From positions 372,001 through 436,000 of the forward strand of contig NZ_QGEH01000001.1 in NCBI RefSeq assembly GCF_003258515.1: 64,000 nt of DNA, in the 5' to 3' direction. Positions within the stretch are counted from its first letter, which is position 1. The number at the start of each line of letters is the position of its first letter. Source of the stretch: Marinobacter bohaiensis. Its GTDB lineage: Bacteria > Pseudomonadota > Gammaproteobacteria > Pseudomonadales > Oleiphilaceae. Positions 38,313-48,808 of this stretch are shown piece by piece. Both the position numbers and the translations under genes were made by a program. The notes under the pieces are model-generated. The model did not search any database and had not been told where the DNA came from. It saw nothing but the letters and a program-made list of their open reading frames with translations.

Positions 38313-38392
38313 TCTGGTCCTGTCTTATGGGTTGACCACCGGGCCCTGGCGGTCGGTTATGGTGCTCGTTTGTACAGAGGCGCCATCGGGAG

Positions 38393-38401
38393 TGGTACAA
38401 T
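38393..38401 (+). promoter_or_regulatory. Extended -10 promoter of argH
   Basis: TGGTACAAT: TACAAT (38396-38401) with TGn before it, about 73 bases upstream of the argH ATG. No good -35 at 17 bases. Confidence 0.45.
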
Positions 38402-38474
38402 CCCCGGCCTGTTCCGAGGCCGCGGTGGCTACCCCGACCTCGCCGCGATATCCAGCTAGCAGGAAAGATAGACC

Positions 38475-39872
38475 ATGACTGACCAGAACACGTCCTCCGA
38501 AAAGCCCTGGGGCGGTCGCTTCAGTGAGCCCACCGATGCCTTCGTGGAGCGCTTTACCGCCTCCGTGGCGTTCGATCAGCGCCTCTATCATCATGATATT
38601 ACGGGGTCCATTGCCCACGCCACCATGCTGGCGAAAGTGGGGGTGCTGACCGACGACGAGCGCGACCAGATCATCGACGGGCTCAAGGCGGTCAAGGCCG
38701 AGATCGAGGCGGGCGAGTTCCAGTGGTCGGTGAGTCTGGAAGACGTGCACATGAACGTCGAGAAGGCCCTGACCGATCGGATCGGCATCACCGGCAAGAA
38801 ACTCCACACCGGCCGCAGCCGCAACGACCAGGTGGCCACCGACATCCGCCTCTACCTGCGCGACGAGATCGATGTGATCCACGAAGAGCTGGTGCGCCTG
38901 CGTCAGGGCCTGCTGGACCTGGCCGAGCGTGAGGCCGATACCATCATGCCGGGCTTCACCCACCTGCAGACCGCCCAGCCGGTCACCTTCGGCCATCACC
39001 TGCTGGCCTGGTACGAAATGCTGGCGCGGGACACCGAGCGTCTGCTGGACTGCCGCAAGCGCGTCAACATCATGCCCCTGGGCGCCGCGGCCCTGGCCGG
39101 AACGACCTATCCGATCGACCGGGCCTATACGGCCGAACTGCTGGGCTTCGAGCGGCCGACCGAGAACTCCCTGGACTCGGTCAGCGACCGCGACTTCGCC
39201 ATCGAGTTCGGCAGCTTCGCCGCGCTGCTGATGACGCACCTGTCCCGCTTCAGCGAGGAGCTGGTGCTGTGGACCTCCGCCCAGTTCGATTTCATCGACC
39301 TGCCGGACCGTTTCTGCACCGGCTCGTCGATCATGCCGCAGAAGAAGAACCCGGACGTGCCCGAGCTGGTGCGCGGCAAGACCGGCCGGGTCAACGGTCA
39401 CCTGATCAGCCTGCTGACCCTGATGAAAGGTCAGCCGCTGGCCTACAACAAGGACAACCAGGAAGACAAGGAGCCGCTGTTCGATACGGTCGACACGGTC
39501 AAGGGCTGCCTCAAGGCCTACGCGGACATGGTTCCGGCCATTGAAGCCAAGGCCGACAACATGCGCGTTGCCGCCAAGCGCGGTTTCTCCACCGCCACCG
39601 ATCTGGCCGATTACCTGGTCAAGAAGGGCGTGGCCTTCCGCGATGCCCACGAGATCGTTGGCAAGGCCGTGGCGTTCGGCATCGCCGAGGAACGCGACCT
39701 GTCGGACATGACCCTGGAGGAGCTGGCCCAGTTCTCCGACGTGATCGGCCAGGACGTGTTCGATGTGCTGACCCTGGAAGGCTCGGTCCAGGCCCGCGAT
39801 CACCTGGGCGGCACCGCGCCGAAGCAGGTGCGTGCGGCCGTGGCGCGTGCGCGCAAGGCGATGGGTATATAG
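38475..39872 (+). CDS. argH: Argininosuccinate lyase
   Basis: 465 residues, usual length. It splits argininosuccinate to arginine and fumarate in the last step of arginine synthesis. The fumarase/aspartase-superfamily signature [16 protein letters not shown] is present, with [22 protein letters not shown] at the N-terminus, [13 protein letters not shown], and [18 protein letters not shown] containing the catalytic-region residues. Divergent from algZ, as in Pseudomonas. Confidence 0.97.
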   Translation: MTDQNTSSEKPWGGRFSEPTDAFVERFTASVAFDQRLYHHDITGSIAHATMLAKVGVLTDDERDQIIDGLKAVKAEIEAGEFQWSVSLEDVHMNVEKALTDRIGITGKKLHTGRSRNDQVATDIRLYLRDEIDVIHEELVRLRQGLLDLAEREADTIMPGFTHLQTAQPVTFGHHLLAWYEMLARDTERLLDCRKRVNIMPLGAAALAGTTYPIDRAYTAELLGFERPTENSLDSVSDRDFAIEFGSFAALLMTHLSRFSEELVLWTSAQFDFIDLPDRFCTGSSIMPQKKNPDVPELVRGKTGRVNGHLISLLTLMKGQPLAYNKDNQEDKEPLFDTVDTVKGCLKAYADMVPAIEAKADNMRVAAKRGFSTATDLADYLVKKGVAFRDAHEIVGKAVAFGIAEERDLSDMTLEELAQFSDVIGQDVFDVLTLEGSVQARDHLGGTAPKQVRAAVARARKAMGI

Positions 39873-39950
39873 CCCAGGCCGTCGCTGCAGGCGGAACACC
39901 TTGGCTGCCCTAGCGGCTGATGCGTCTGCCATACGGGCCGGGTTCGTCTG

Positions 39951-42395
39951 CTAGTTTGCCCCGATCGTGCCGGTGCTCAGCTCCACTGGCACCGGCGCCA
40001 GTTCGGCCAGCGGCTGCGGTCCCGAAAGGCGGAAGCCCTGTCCGAAATGGATGCCCAGGCGCCGTACCTGGCGCAGGGTGTCGTCGTCCTCGATGAACGG
40101 AGCGACGGTTTTCTTGCCGGCGGTTTCCGCGATCCGGTGCAGGGCTTCCACCATCACCTGCTGCACCGGGTCCGCCGCCAGTTCCCGCATCAACCCGTGA
40201 TCGAGCTTGATCAGGTCCACCGGTAGCCGCGCCGCGAGGCTGAAGCTTTCCACCGACGCGCCGGCACCGTCCAAAGCCACCTGACAGCCCAGCTTGTGCA
40301 GGGTGTCGCAGAAGACCGCGGCTTCGTCGGGGTACTGGGTGGCGTCGCCTTCCCGGATCTCGAAACAGAAGCGCCCGGGCGGCAGGTTCAGGCGTGACAG
40401 CTCATCCTCCAGGAAGGTGGCAAATTCCTCGTCCAGCAGGCTCGCCAGCGACAGGTTGAAGCTGCACAGCTTCAGGCGCGGCTCCAGCAACGGGTGCCGG
40501 CGCAGCCAGTCGAGCGTCTTGTGAATCACCCGCCGGTCGATGTCGCGCACCAGGTCGAAGCGCTCCGCCACCGGCAGGAAATCGTTGGGCAGCCAGAATC
40601 CCTGTTCGTCGCCGAGTTCCAGCCGGGCCAGGATTTCCACGTGGTCGCCCCAGGTGACCTGGCTGACCGGCCGCATCCGTTGGAACATCAGGGCAATGCG
40701 ATCCTCCCGCACGCAGCGTTTGAGATCCTCCAGCCGCGCCTGGGCCTCGCTCTCCAGCAGTGCGTGGCCCGGATCGCGGTACACGTGGATGCGGTCCCGG
40801 CCGGCGTCCTTGGCGGTCTGGCACAGGTCGGCGGCCAGCGCCAGCAGCGTTTCCGCCTGATCCGGGCCGTAGCCGCCGCCAAAGGGGACCAACCCGCCGC
40901 TGGCGGTGGTCTGCAGACGCTCGCCTTCCCAGTCGAACACGAACGCGCCGATGTGGCCGGTGAGGGTATTGGCCACCCGGCGCGCCTCGGCTTCCGGGCA
41001 ACGGTCCAGCAGCAGGGCGAACTTGTCGGCGGAGACCCGCGCCAGGGCGTCGCGCTGGCGAACGCGGGAGCCCAGCATGGTGGCCAGTTCCCGCAGGTAA
41101 CGGTCGCAGGCGCCGGCCCCGGCGCGATCGTTGAAGCGCGTGACGTGGTCCAGGTCGAGGAAAAACAGGGCGTGGCCGCCGCTGGCGCCGTCCTGGTCGA
41201 TGGCCCGCTGCAGCCGGCGCAGCAGTTCGCGGCGGTTGAGCAGGCCGGTCATGGGATCGTGCTGGCTCAGGTAGTTGAGGTGGTCGCGGGTGCGCAGCCG
41301 GTGGCTGATGTCCCGGGCGATCTGCACCGCGCCCAGCACCTGGCCGCGAGTATCCAGCAGGCGTCGGAAGCGGATCTCGTAGACCGGCAGGTCACGTTCC
41401 TGCTGGGCCAGCGGCATCTCCACCGTAAAGGTCTTGCGTTGCAGCGCTTTCTCCCAGAGGCGCTGGTTCAGGCGGCGTTCGTTGGGGTGGGCCGCCAGAA
41501 CCTCGCACAGGCTGTCGCCCACCTGGGGGCGATCGCCGAAGGTTCGTTCGAACTGGTCCAGCCAAGGGCGGTTGCAGGCGAGGATGTTCAGCGTCGGTCC
41601 CAGCGCCAGGACGAGGTCATCGGTGGCGTCCATCATGCCATGGAGGATCTGTTCCACCTCGGTACGCGCAGCGCGCTGGTGCAGGCGCTCGGACAGGTCC
41701 ACCAGGGTGCCGGCCACGGCCGTAACCCGGTCGCCGGTCAGGATGGGCCGCCCACTGAGGCGGACCGGCCGCAGACGTTGGTTGGCCGTGAGGAGGGTCA
41801 GCTCAAGGCTGAAAGGGCGGGCGTGACGCAGGCAGCGGCGAAACAGGGCCTGTACGCGGGGCTGGAACTGCTGGCAATAGAACAGGGCGTGTTCGATCGA
41901 AATATCGCAACCCGGACGCAGTTCCAGCAGGCGGTAGAGGCCGTCGGACCAGTGCACGGCGTCGCTGGCGGCGTCCAGGTACCACAGGCCCAGTTGCCCC
42001 GTTTCTTCGGTGACCTGGACCAGATGGGGATCCAGCGGCGCGGTTCCCCAGGGCTGGACGCGGGCGCTGCTGACCGCGGGCGTGACCGGGCCCTTTGGAC
42101 GGAGGGCGATGCGGGCGGTGAAGAAATAGCCGTCGCCATGGCGCAGGGTCACCGGCGTCGACTCGGCGCGCCGGAGGCGGTCGCGGTGAGCGGGGGCCAG
42201 CGGGTTGTCCTCGCGGGACGCGGCCAGCCGGGCCAGGGGGGTGTTGCGCAGTTGCCGGGCCGAATAGCCGAGCACGGCTTCCGCCTGGCCGTCGGCCTGC
42301 ACGATCAGGCCGTCGTCATTCACCTGCAATCGGGTCTGCTGCGTCGGGCACGCCGTCCCATCCCGGCGCAGCCGACTGACGAGAAAATCCTTCAC
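39951..42395 (-). CDS. PAS-GGDEF-EAL protein with degenerate active sites
   Basis: 814 residues. An N-terminal PAS-like segment (LQVNDDGLIVQADGQAEAVLGYSARQL) and a further PAS region near 240-370 precede a GGDEF-like domain in which the signature reads SADKF instead of GGDEF. In the EAL-like domain EAL is replaced by EIL (ILARLEL), DDFG by DGAG, and the EGVE glutamate is lost (VAPFIED). Both catalytic activities are therefore unlikely. It could be a c-di-GMP receptor, an RNA-regulatory protein of CsrD style, or a scaffold. No membrane helix seen. Divergent from cyaA. Confidence 0.85.
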   Translation of the reverse strand: MKDFLVSRLRRDGTACPTQQTRLQVNDDGLIVQADGQAEAVLGYSARQLRNTPLARLAASREDNPLAPAHRDRLRRAESTPVTLRHGDGYFFTARIALRPKGPVTPAVSSARVQPWGTAPLDPHLVQVTEETGQLGLWYLDAASDAVHWSDGLYRLLELRPGCDISIEHALFYCQQFQPRVQALFRRCLRHARPFSLELTLLTANQRLRPVRLSGRPILTGDRVTAVAGTLVDLSERLHQRAARTEVEQILHGMMDATDDLVLALGPTLNILACNRPWLDQFERTFGDRPQVGDSLCEVLAAHPNERRLNQRLWEKALQRKTFTVEMPLAQQERDLPVYEIRFRRLLDTRGQVLGAVQIARDISHRLRTRDHLNYLSQHDPMTGLLNRRELLRRLQRAIDQDGASGGHALFFLDLDHVTRFNDRAGAGACDRYLRELATMLGSRVRQRDALARVSADKFALLLDRCPEAEARRVANTLTGHIGAFVFDWEGERLQTTASGGLVPFGGGYGPDQAETLLALAADLCQTAKDAGRDRIHVYRDPGHALLESEAQARLEDLKRCVREDRIALMFQRMRPVSQVTWGDHVEILARLELGDEQGFWLPNDFLPVAERFDLVRDIDRRVIHKTLDWLRRHPLLEPRLKLCSFNLSLASLLDEEFATFLEDELSRLNLPPGRFCFEIREGDATQYPDEAAVFCDTLHKLGCQVALDGAGASVESFSLAARLPVDLIKLDHGLMRELAADPVQQVMVEALHRIAETAGKKTVAPFIEDDDTLRQVRRLGIHFGQGFRLSGPQPLAELAPVPVELSTGTIGAN

Positions 42396-42475
42396 AGTGC
42401 GGTCCGGTATGTCGTCGGACTGGTCACTCGTTTGTAACCAGTCATAGTATTTGGATTATTTTTGGTTAGTGTGGT

Positions 42476-42505
42476 TTGAAAGGCGACATAGATCCTTTCG
42501 ATAAT
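42476..42505 (+). promoter_or_regulatory. Promoter of cyaA
   Basis: TTGAAA (42476-42481), 18-base spacer, GATAAT (42500-42505), 26 bases before the ATG. A 7-bp inverted repeat gactggt/accagtc (42418-42443) just upstream could be an operator. Confidence 0.5.
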
Positions 42506-42531
42506 ACGAAGTTGAGACCCAGTCCACAGAA

Positions 42532-45462
42532 ATGGACTTTTCTGTCACAACCGTACGAGGAACGCCCGACCCCGTGAGCCTTGCTAACGCCATCCAGCTG
42601 GATTTCGACGACGGCATCGACCGCAAGACGCTCAAACGGCTGTGTGAACGTTTCCTCCGGATCAACGCCGCCCGGCGGTTGCGGGCGCGGGAGGCGCTGG
42701 CATCGAGGCAGCAGGTGGTGCTCGACCTCCTGCCGCTGATCTTCCATCTCAACCATCCATCCCTGCCCGGTTACCTGGACCAGCACTGCCCCTTCGGCCT
42801 GGCCCATTACGCGCCCGGCGACGACGAACTCGCGGCCGCCCAGCGGCTCGCGCGCACCTTCCGCATGCGTTCGGCGGGCCGGCGGCGGCCGGATATCCAG
42901 GCCCTGTTCGTGATGGGCAGCCCCGGCACCCTGGGTCATTCGGTGGCCAGCGACCTGGACGTGTGGCTGTGCCACCGCCCGGACCTCGACGCGGCCGGCA
43001 TCCGCAGCCTGGAACAGAAAGCCGAAGCGGTCTCGCGCTGGGCGGACAGCCTGGGACTGGAATTGCACGTGTTCGTGTTCGCCGCCGAGGATTTCCGCCA
43101 GGGCCGCCAGCGGGTTGAGGTCAACGGCGAAAACTGCGGCAGTGCCCAGCACTATCTGCTGTTGGACGAGTTCTACCGCACCGGCATCCACCTGGGAGGC
43201 TGCTACCCGCTGTGGTGGCTGATTCCGGCCGAGCGGGAGGCGGACTACGACCGGCTGGCGGACCAGTTGCGTGACTTCCGCTTCATCCGTGCCGATCAGT
43301 ACATCGACTTCGGCGCGGTGCCGGAGGTACCGGAGGCCGAATTCCTGGGGGCCGGCGTGTGGCAGTTGTACAAGGGCATCGATTCACCCTGGAAGTCCCT
43401 GCTCAAACTGCTGCTGATCGAATGTTACGCCCGGGACCGGGACGGGGGGCTGCTGTCACTGGCGTTCAAGGCGCAGGTCTACGCCGGCACCACGGACCCG
43501 GACGCGCTCGATCCCTATCTGATGCTGTACCAGCGCCTGGACCGCTGGCTGATCGGGCTGGAGGCGCCGGAGCGGCTGCGCCTGGTGCGCCAGAGCCTCT
43601 ACCTCAAGACCGGCGTGCCCCTGTCGCGCCTGGAGCAGCGCAGCGCGACCTGGCAGTCGGCGCTGTTACAGACGCTGGTGGAACAGTGGGGCTGGGATCG
43701 CAAACAGGTGCGCAACCTGGACGATCGCCAGCTGTGGCGCGCCGGGGATGTGCAGGTGCTGCGTCGCCAGATCGTCTCCGAACTGACCCACAGCTACCGT
43801 TTCCTGTCGCGGCTGGCGCGCACCCACGCGGTGAAGGCGGCGATTCGCCCGCAGGATATGGGGCTGCTGGGGCGCAAACTCTACGCCGCGTTCCAGCGCA
43901 AGGCGGGCAAGGTGGAGCTGATCAATCCCAACCTGGCGCCGAGCCTGGCGGAAGAGAATCTGTCCTTCCATCACCAGTCGACCCAGGTCGAGGGGCGCGC
44001 GCCGGGGCAGGGCTGGCTGCTCTACCGCGATCTGGAAAACCCGTTGGATGCGGTCTGGCAACCGGTGATCCGGCGTGCCTCCAGCCTGGTGGAGCTGCTG
44101 GTCTGGAGTCACTGCAACGGTCTGCTGACCCGCGCCACCCGCCTGAATCTGCGTGCCGGCGACAGTGCCCTGGATCTGGGCGGGCTGCGCGGCATGATCG
44201 AGGATCTGCAGGCGAACCTGCCGGTGCCCGACGCGCCGGCTACGCGCGAAGCCCTGCTGCAGGACAGCCGGCCGCTCAGCATCCTGCTGTTCGTCAATGT
44301 CGCGGTGGACCCGCAGGCGCCGTTGACCGAGCGTGGCTTGCACAAGTTGAGCGGGCGTCACGACTCCCTCGGCTTCAGCGGCGGCCGCGAAAACCTGGTG
44401 CTCACCCTGGATCAGGTGATGCTCAACAGCTGGCACGAAGTCAGCGTGCACCGTTACGAGGTGGGCGACACCCTGATCCAGTGCCTGAAGAACATCCTGG
44501 CGGCGCGGGTGGCGGCACCCGGTCAGCCGCCGCAACTGACCGTCTGCTGTCACGATGCCGGCCACGGGCCTTCCATCCAGCGGCGCCTGCAGACCCTGTT
44601 CGAAGACGTCCAGCAGACCTTCTTCGCCGGCCGGCGCGGCCCCCACCCGCTGCGCTACGTGATCGAGATCGAGCGGCGCTACTTCGTGCTGCAGTTCCAC
44701 AACGGCGAGCCCGGATTCGTGGCGCTGGCGTCCCGCGCCGAGCTGTTGAGTCATCTGCAGCGGCCCCAGTCGGCGTATTTGCCGATCCTGGTGGACCGTC
44801 ACGCGCTGGAGGACGACCCGGCCCTGGCGCTGGTGTGCCGGGCCAGCCAGCCGGACAACATCCAGGTGTTCTTCCAGGTGGGCGAGGAACGCGCCTGGGT
44901 CTGGGTGGTGGACGAACACGGTTCCCTGAGCCACTGGCAGCAGCCGTTCACCAGCCGGCGCCACCTGTTGGCCCCGGTGATGCGGTTCCTGTCCAACGTG
45001 TCGGAGCGGCGCCAGCTGCGGCGAGCCCTGGCCGATGCCGCCGGCGATCTGGAAGTGACCTGCTCCGAGGTGCTGCAACGGGCCGGGCAGTGGGTGCTCG
45101 AACGCCGTTTCGGCGCCACCGACGAGCTGCCGCTGGACGGCTTCGAGTTGCATGCTGTGGGTGTCCAGGAAGGCGACCAGCCGGTGCGTTTCGATATTTT
45201 CTGCGAGGAGCAGGAGTTCAGCGTGCTGGAGTACGGCGACCAACTGATTCCCGCGGTGGCCCATTACGTCCGATCCCGGCGCCGCGACGGCAGCGATTAC
45301 CCGATCTACCTGACCGACCTGAACCTGCCCCACGACCTGGATCCGCAGATGTACCAGCACGATCTGCAGACCAGTCAGTACCTGGAATACCGCATGGCGC
45401 TGGAGCGTGACCTGAACCGGGCGCTGGGCCAGGGCATGCGGCGCGCGCTGATCTCGCGATAG
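42532..45462 (+). CDS. cyaA: Class I adenylate cyclase
   Basis: 976 residues, in the range of enterobacterial and Pseudomonas class I adenylate cyclases. The N-terminal catalytic domain has the signature MGSPGTLGHSVASDLDVWLCH with the two metal-binding aspartates, and WWLIPAERE and DFGAVPEVPEAEFLGAGVWQLYKGIDSPWKSLLKL. The C-terminal half is the glucose-sensitive regulatory region. It makes cAMP for CRP/Vfr. A CRP-like site is present at 63835-63850. It is followed after 50 bases by lptM; the cyaA-lptM-lysA-dapF order is conserved in gammaproteobacteria. Confidence 0.96.
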   Translation: MDFSVTTVRGTPDPVSLANAIQLDFDDGIDRKTLKRLCERFLRINAARRLRAREALASRQQVVLDLLPLIFHLNHPSLPGYLDQHCPFGLAHYAPGDDELAAAQRLARTFRMRSAGRRRPDIQALFVMGSPGTLGHSVASDLDVWLCHRPDLDAAGIRSLEQKAEAVSRWADSLGLELHVFVFAAEDFRQGRQRVEVNGENCGSAQHYLLLDEFYRTGIHLGGCYPLWWLIPAEREADYDRLADQLRDFRFIRADQYIDFGAVPEVPEAEFLGAGVWQLYKGIDSPWKSLLKLLLIECYARDRDGGLLSLAFKAQVYAGTTDPDALDPYLMLYQRLDRWLIGLEAPERLRLVRQSLYLKTGVPLSRLEQRSATWQSALLQTLVEQWGWDRKQVRNLDDRQLWRAGDVQVLRRQIVSELTHSYRFLSRLARTHAVKAAIRPQDMGLLGRKLYAAFQRKAGKVELINPNLAPSLAEENLSFHHQSTQVEGRAPGQGWLLYRDLENPLDAVWQPVIRRASSLVELLVWSHCNGLLTRATRLNLRAGDSALDLGGLRGMIEDLQANLPVPDAPATREALLQDSRPLSILLFVNVAVDPQAPLTERGLHKLSGRHDSLGFSGGRENLVLTLDQVMLNSWHEVSVHRYEVGDTLIQCLKNILAARVAAPGQPPQLTVCCHDAGHGPSIQRRLQTLFEDVQQTFFAGRRGPHPLRYVIEIERRYFVLQFHNGEPGFVALASRAELLSHLQRPQSAYLPILVDRHALEDDPALALVCRASQPDNIQVFFQVGEERAWVWVVDEHGSLSHWQQPFTSRRHLLAPVMRFLSNVSERRQLRRALADAAGDLEVTCSEVLQRAGQWVLERRFGATDELPLDGFELHAVGVQEGDQPVRFDIFCEEQEFSVLEYGDQLIPAVAHYVRSRRRDGSDYPIYLTDLNLPHDLDPQMYQHDLQTSQYLEYRMALERDLNRALGQGMRRALISR

Positions 45463-45514
45463 ACCGGTGCAGCCGTTATACTGGCCCGATCACTTCAAGC
45501 GGAGCGAATGCAAG

Positions 45515-45694
45515 ATGATCGGGCGCCTTCTCCCCATCGCCATCCTGGCTCTTTTGTTGTCCGGTTGCGGACAGAAAGGCCCCCTGTACCTGCCTGCGGA
45601 GCCCGAGACGGCCCCGGCCGCGGTTGGCACCGACACACCGGCCGACAACCGGCAGGACGAGAACGCCCCGTTCGAGCCGACGGACGCCGAATAG
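45515..45694 (+). CDS. lptM: LPS-assembly lipoprotein LptM (YifL/LppL)
   Basis: A 59-residue lipoprotein: basic start MIGRLLP, hydrophobic stretch, lipobox LLSGCGQKGPLYLP. The GCGQKGPLYLP motif directly after the lipid-modified Cys is diagnostic of LptM, which helps oxidative maturation of the LptD/LptE translocon. ATG at 45515 is preferred (ggag 10-13 bases before it); in-frame codons further upstream would spoil the signal. It precedes lysA, as in Pseudomonas (lppL) and E. coli (yifL upstream of dapF). Confidence 0.92.
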   Translation: MIGRLLPIAILALLLSGCGQKGPLYLPAEPETAPAAVGTDTPADNRQDENAPFEPTDAE

Positions 45695-45773
45695 CTCCCG
45701 CCACCGGTGCCGGCCCGCATCGACCGCGGGCCACGCGCCGGGATCGCGATCAGACACTGACACAGGACAGCGC

Positions 45774-47030
45774 ATGGATTATTTCAACTACCGCGACGGC
45801 ACCTTGTACGCCGAGGATGTTCCGGTATCCCGCATCGCCGAGCAGTTCGGCACGCCGGCCTACGTGTATTCCCGGGCCACGCTGGAGCGCCACTTCCGCG
45901 CCTACGACGACGCCCTGGCGGGCCGGCCGCACCTGATCTGCTATGCGGTGAAGGCCAACAGCAACCTGGCGGTGCTCAACGTGCTGGCCCGTCTCGGCGC
46001 CGGTTTCGACATCGTGTCGGTCGGTGAGCTGGAGCGGGTGCTGCGCGCCGGCGGCGATCCCGGCAAGGTGGTGTTTTCCGGCGTCGGCAAACAGCCGGCT
46101 GAAATGCGCCGGGCGCTGGAAGTGGGCGTGCGCTGTTTCAACGTCGAGTCCGAGACCGAGCTGGACCGTCTGAACGCCGTTGCGGCGGAACTGGGCAAAG
46201 TCGCGCCGGTGTCCCTGCGCGTGAACCCGGACGTGGACGCGGGCACGCATCCGTACATTTCCACCGGCCTGAAAGAGAACAAGTTCGGCATCGACATCGC
46301 CGAGGCGCGCCGCATCTACGGTCAGGCGGCGGCCCTGTCCAACCTGGATGTGGTGGGCGTGGATTGCCACATCGGCTCCCAGTTGACCACGGTCGAGCCG
46401 TTCATGGACGCCCTGGACCGGGTGCTGGCGTTGATCGATCAGTTGGCGGAAGACGGCATCACCATCCGGCACCTGGACATGGGCGGCGGTCTGGGCGTGA
46501 CCTACGAGGACGAGACTCCGCCGTCGCCGAGCGAGTATATGGAACACGTGCAGCAGCGCCTGGGCGATCGGACGCTGGAAATCGTGCTGGAACCGGGTCG
46601 TTCCATCGCCGCCAACGCCGGCATCCTGCTGACGCGGGTCGAGTTCCTCAAGTGCACCGATCATCGCAATTTCGCCATCATCGACGCCGCCATGAACGAC
46701 CTGATCCGGCCGGCCCTGTACAGCGCCTGGCAGGCGATCATCCCGGTCACCCCGCGTGAGGATGTGGCCGAACAGGCCTGGGACCTGGTGGGCCCGGTGT
46801 GTGAAACCGGCGACTTCCTGGGCAAGGAGCGCTCCCTGGCGCTGACCGCCGGCGATCTGCTGGCGGTGCGGTCGGCGGGCGCCTACGGTTTCGTGATGAG
46901 TTCCAACTACAACTCGCGCAACCGCCCGCCGGAGTTGATGGTGGACGGTGATCAGGTCCATGTGATCCGCCAGCGGGAAACCCTGGAAGACCAGATGCGT
47001 CTCGAATCCTGCCTGCCCGAGCCAACGTGA
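45774..47030 (+). CDS. lysA: Diaminopimelate decarboxylase
   Basis: 418 residues; PLP enzyme converting meso-diaminopimelate to lysine. PLP-binding Lys60 in [21 protein letters not shown], the HIGSQL motif, [19 protein letters not shown], and the dimer-interface Cys in [11 protein letters not shown] are all present. ATG at 45774 follows cacaggacagc and starts the family match ([16 protein letters not shown]). Stop TGA overlaps the dapF ATG (ATGA). Confidence 0.96.
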   Translation: MDYFNYRDGTLYAEDVPVSRIAEQFGTPAYVYSRATLERHFRAYDDALAGRPHLICYAVKANSNLAVLNVLARLGAGFDIVSVGELERVLRAGGDPGKVVFSGVGKQPAEMRRALEVGVRCFNVESETELDRLNAVAAELGKVAPVSLRVNPDVDAGTHPYISTGLKENKFGIDIAEARRIYGQAAALSNLDVVGVDCHIGSQLTTVEPFMDALDRVLALIDQLAEDGITIRHLDMGGGLGVTYEDETPPSPSEYMEHVQQRLGDRTLEIVLEPGRSIAANAGILLTRVEFLKCTDHRNFAIIDAAMNDLIRPALYSAWQAIIPVTPREDVAEQAWDLVGPVCETGDFLGKERSLALTAGDLLAVRSAGAYGFVMSSNYNSRNRPPELMVDGDQVHVIRQRETLEDQMRLESCLPEPT

Positions 47031-47950
47031 TGACGGACTCACGACGCCGCAGCGCGACCCTTCAGTTCACCAAGATGCACGGTCTGGGCAACGACTTCAT
47101 GGTGGTCGATGCCATCAGTCAGCCGTTCCGCCTGCGTCCGGAAGCGATCAGCAAGCTGGCCGATCGCAACTTCGGGGTGGGGTTTGACCAGCTTCTGCTG
47201 GTGGAACCGCCCGGACTGCCGGACGTGGATTTCCGCTACCGCATCTTCAACGCCGACGGCTCCGAGGTGGAACAGTGCGGCAACGGCGCCCGCTGCTTCG
47301 CCCGCTTCGTGCGCGACCAGCGCCTGACCAACAAAAAGGTCATCCGCGTGCAGACCGCCGGCGGCGTGATCGAACTGCGCACCGGCAAGGACGGCTGGGT
47401 CACCGTCAACATGGGCGTGCCGGAGCTGGACCCGCCGCAGGTGCCGTTCGAGGCACCCGAGCGGGCCGACACCTACACCCTGGATGTGGACGGCGAGACC
47501 GTGGAGCTGAGCGTGGTGTCCATGGGCAATCCCCACGCCGTGCTGCTGGTGGACGATGTGGACACCGCGCCGGTGGAGCGCCTGGGGCCGTTGCTGGAGT
47601 CCCACCCGGCGTTTCCGCGCAAGGCCAACATCGGCTTCCTGCAGGTCGTCGATCGGCGCAACGCCCGGCTGCGTGTATTCGAGCGCGGTTCCGGCGAGAC
47701 GCTGGCCTGCGGCAGCGGTGCCTGTGCCGCCATGGTGGCCGGTCGGCTGCGCGGTCTGCTGGACGAGAAAGTCCGCATGGAGCTGCGCGGCGGCCCGCTC
47801 AGCCTCGAATGGCAGGGCGAAGGGGCCCCTGTTATGATGGAGGGACCGACCGCCCGCGTCTTTGAAGGCCAGGTGAGAGTGCCCGGCGAGGCGCCCCGCC
47901 GTTCCCGTTCCGGACGTTCGTCCGGGCGCAGTCGCCAGAAAAAGCGCTAG
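47030..47950 (+). CDS. dapF: Diaminopimelate epimerase
   Basis: 306 residues. It interconverts LL- and meso-diaminopimelate with two active-site cysteines, Cys83 ([10 protein letters not shown]) and Cys226 ([10 protein letters not shown]). [15 protein letters not shown] begins the fold. ATG at 47030 overlaps the lysA stop; a GTG one codon upstream is possible. Unusual is a basic tail of about 20 residues after the enzyme core ([12 protein letters not shown] followed by RQKKR), not needed for catalysis. Confidence 0.96.
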   Translation: MTDSRRRSATLQFTKMHGLGNDFMVVDAISQPFRLRPEAISKLADRNFGVGFDQLLLVEPPGLPDVDFRYRIFNADGSEVEQCGNGARCFARFVRDQRLTNKKVIRVQTAGGVIELRTGKDGWVTVNMGVPELDPPQVPFEAPERADTYTLDVDGETVELSVVSMGNPHAVLLVDDVDTAPVERLGPLLESHPAFPRKANIGFLQVVDRRNARLRVFERGSGETLACGSGACAAMVAGRLRGLLDEKVRMELRGGPLSLEWQGEGAPVMMEGPTARVFEGQVRVPGEAPRRSRSGRSSGRSRQKKR

Positions 47951-48028
47951 TGCCGGTGCCCGTCTGGAGCGGGCATCGATAAAAAGAATCGCCCGTATCA
48001 GAGGCGATCGTGACAGGAGGTTTCCGGG

Positions 48029-48787
48029 ATGACAGATGAGGCTGCGAGCAAGCCGGCCCAGACAGTGACCGAGCAGGACGTCGTCGCGTACCTGCAGGCC
48101 AATCCAGATTTCTTTATCCACCAGGACGAACTGCTGCGCAGCCTGAAACTGCCCCACGACAGCGGCCGTGCGATTTCCCTGGTGGAGCGTCAGGTTCACC
48201 TGTTCCGCGAACAGCGTGACATGCTGCGCCACGAGCTGGGCGAGCTGATCGAGATCGCCCGCCAGAACGACCGCCTGTTCGAGAAGAGCAAGCGCCTGCT
48301 GACCCAGGTGATCGAGGCGCGTTCACTCAACGAGATGGCGTCGGTGATCGACGACAGCATCCGCGGCGACTTCGCCCTGGACGCGGCGTCGCTGATCCTG
48401 TTCGACGACCGCGACCAGACCCAGGCCGACGGTGCCGACGGCGCGCTGATCCGTGTGACGCGGGCGGCGGCCGACGCCCAACTGGGCTCCCTGCTGGACG
48501 GGCAGCGTGCGGTGTGCGGTCAGTTCCGTATCGAGCAGCGGGCGTTCCTGTTCCCCCAGCGGGATAATCCCATCGCCTCTGTTGCCCTGGTGCCTTTGCG
48601 TCACGGCGAGCTGCTCGGTCTGTTCGCCATTGGCAGCCAGCAGGTGGGCTATTTCGACGAAAGCATGGGCTCGCTGTTCCTGACCTACATCAGCGACACC
48701 CTCAGCCGGCTGCTGCCGCCATTGATGGCCCGGCACAGCGCCAAACCGGCCCTCGCCGACGCGGAGAAAGTGGTCGGGTCCCGCTGA
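48029..48787 (+). CDS. DUF484 family protein
   Basis: 252 residues. The N-terminal VVAYLQANPDFFIHQDELLRSLKLPH and a coiled-coil segment (ERQVHLFREQRDMLRHELGELI) lead into a GAF-like domain ending in SLFLTYISDTLSRLLPP. The family lies between dapF and xerC in most gammaproteobacteria; its function is not known. A strong AGGAGGT ribosome site precedes ATG 48029. xerC starts 21 bases after its stop. Confidence 0.9.
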   Translation: MTDEAASKPAQTVTEQDVVAYLQANPDFFIHQDELLRSLKLPHDSGRAISLVERQVHLFREQRDMLRHELGELIEIARQNDRLFEKSKRLLTQVIEARSLNEMASVIDDSIRGDFALDAASLILFDDRDQTQADGADGALIRVTRAAADAQLGSLLDGQRAVCGQFRIEQRAFLFPQRDNPIASVALVPLRHGELLGLFAIGSQQVGYFDESMGSLFLTYISDTLSRLLPPLMARHSAKPALADAEKVVGSR

Positions 48788-48808
48788 CGCGGCACCCGAT
48801 CCCGGATC

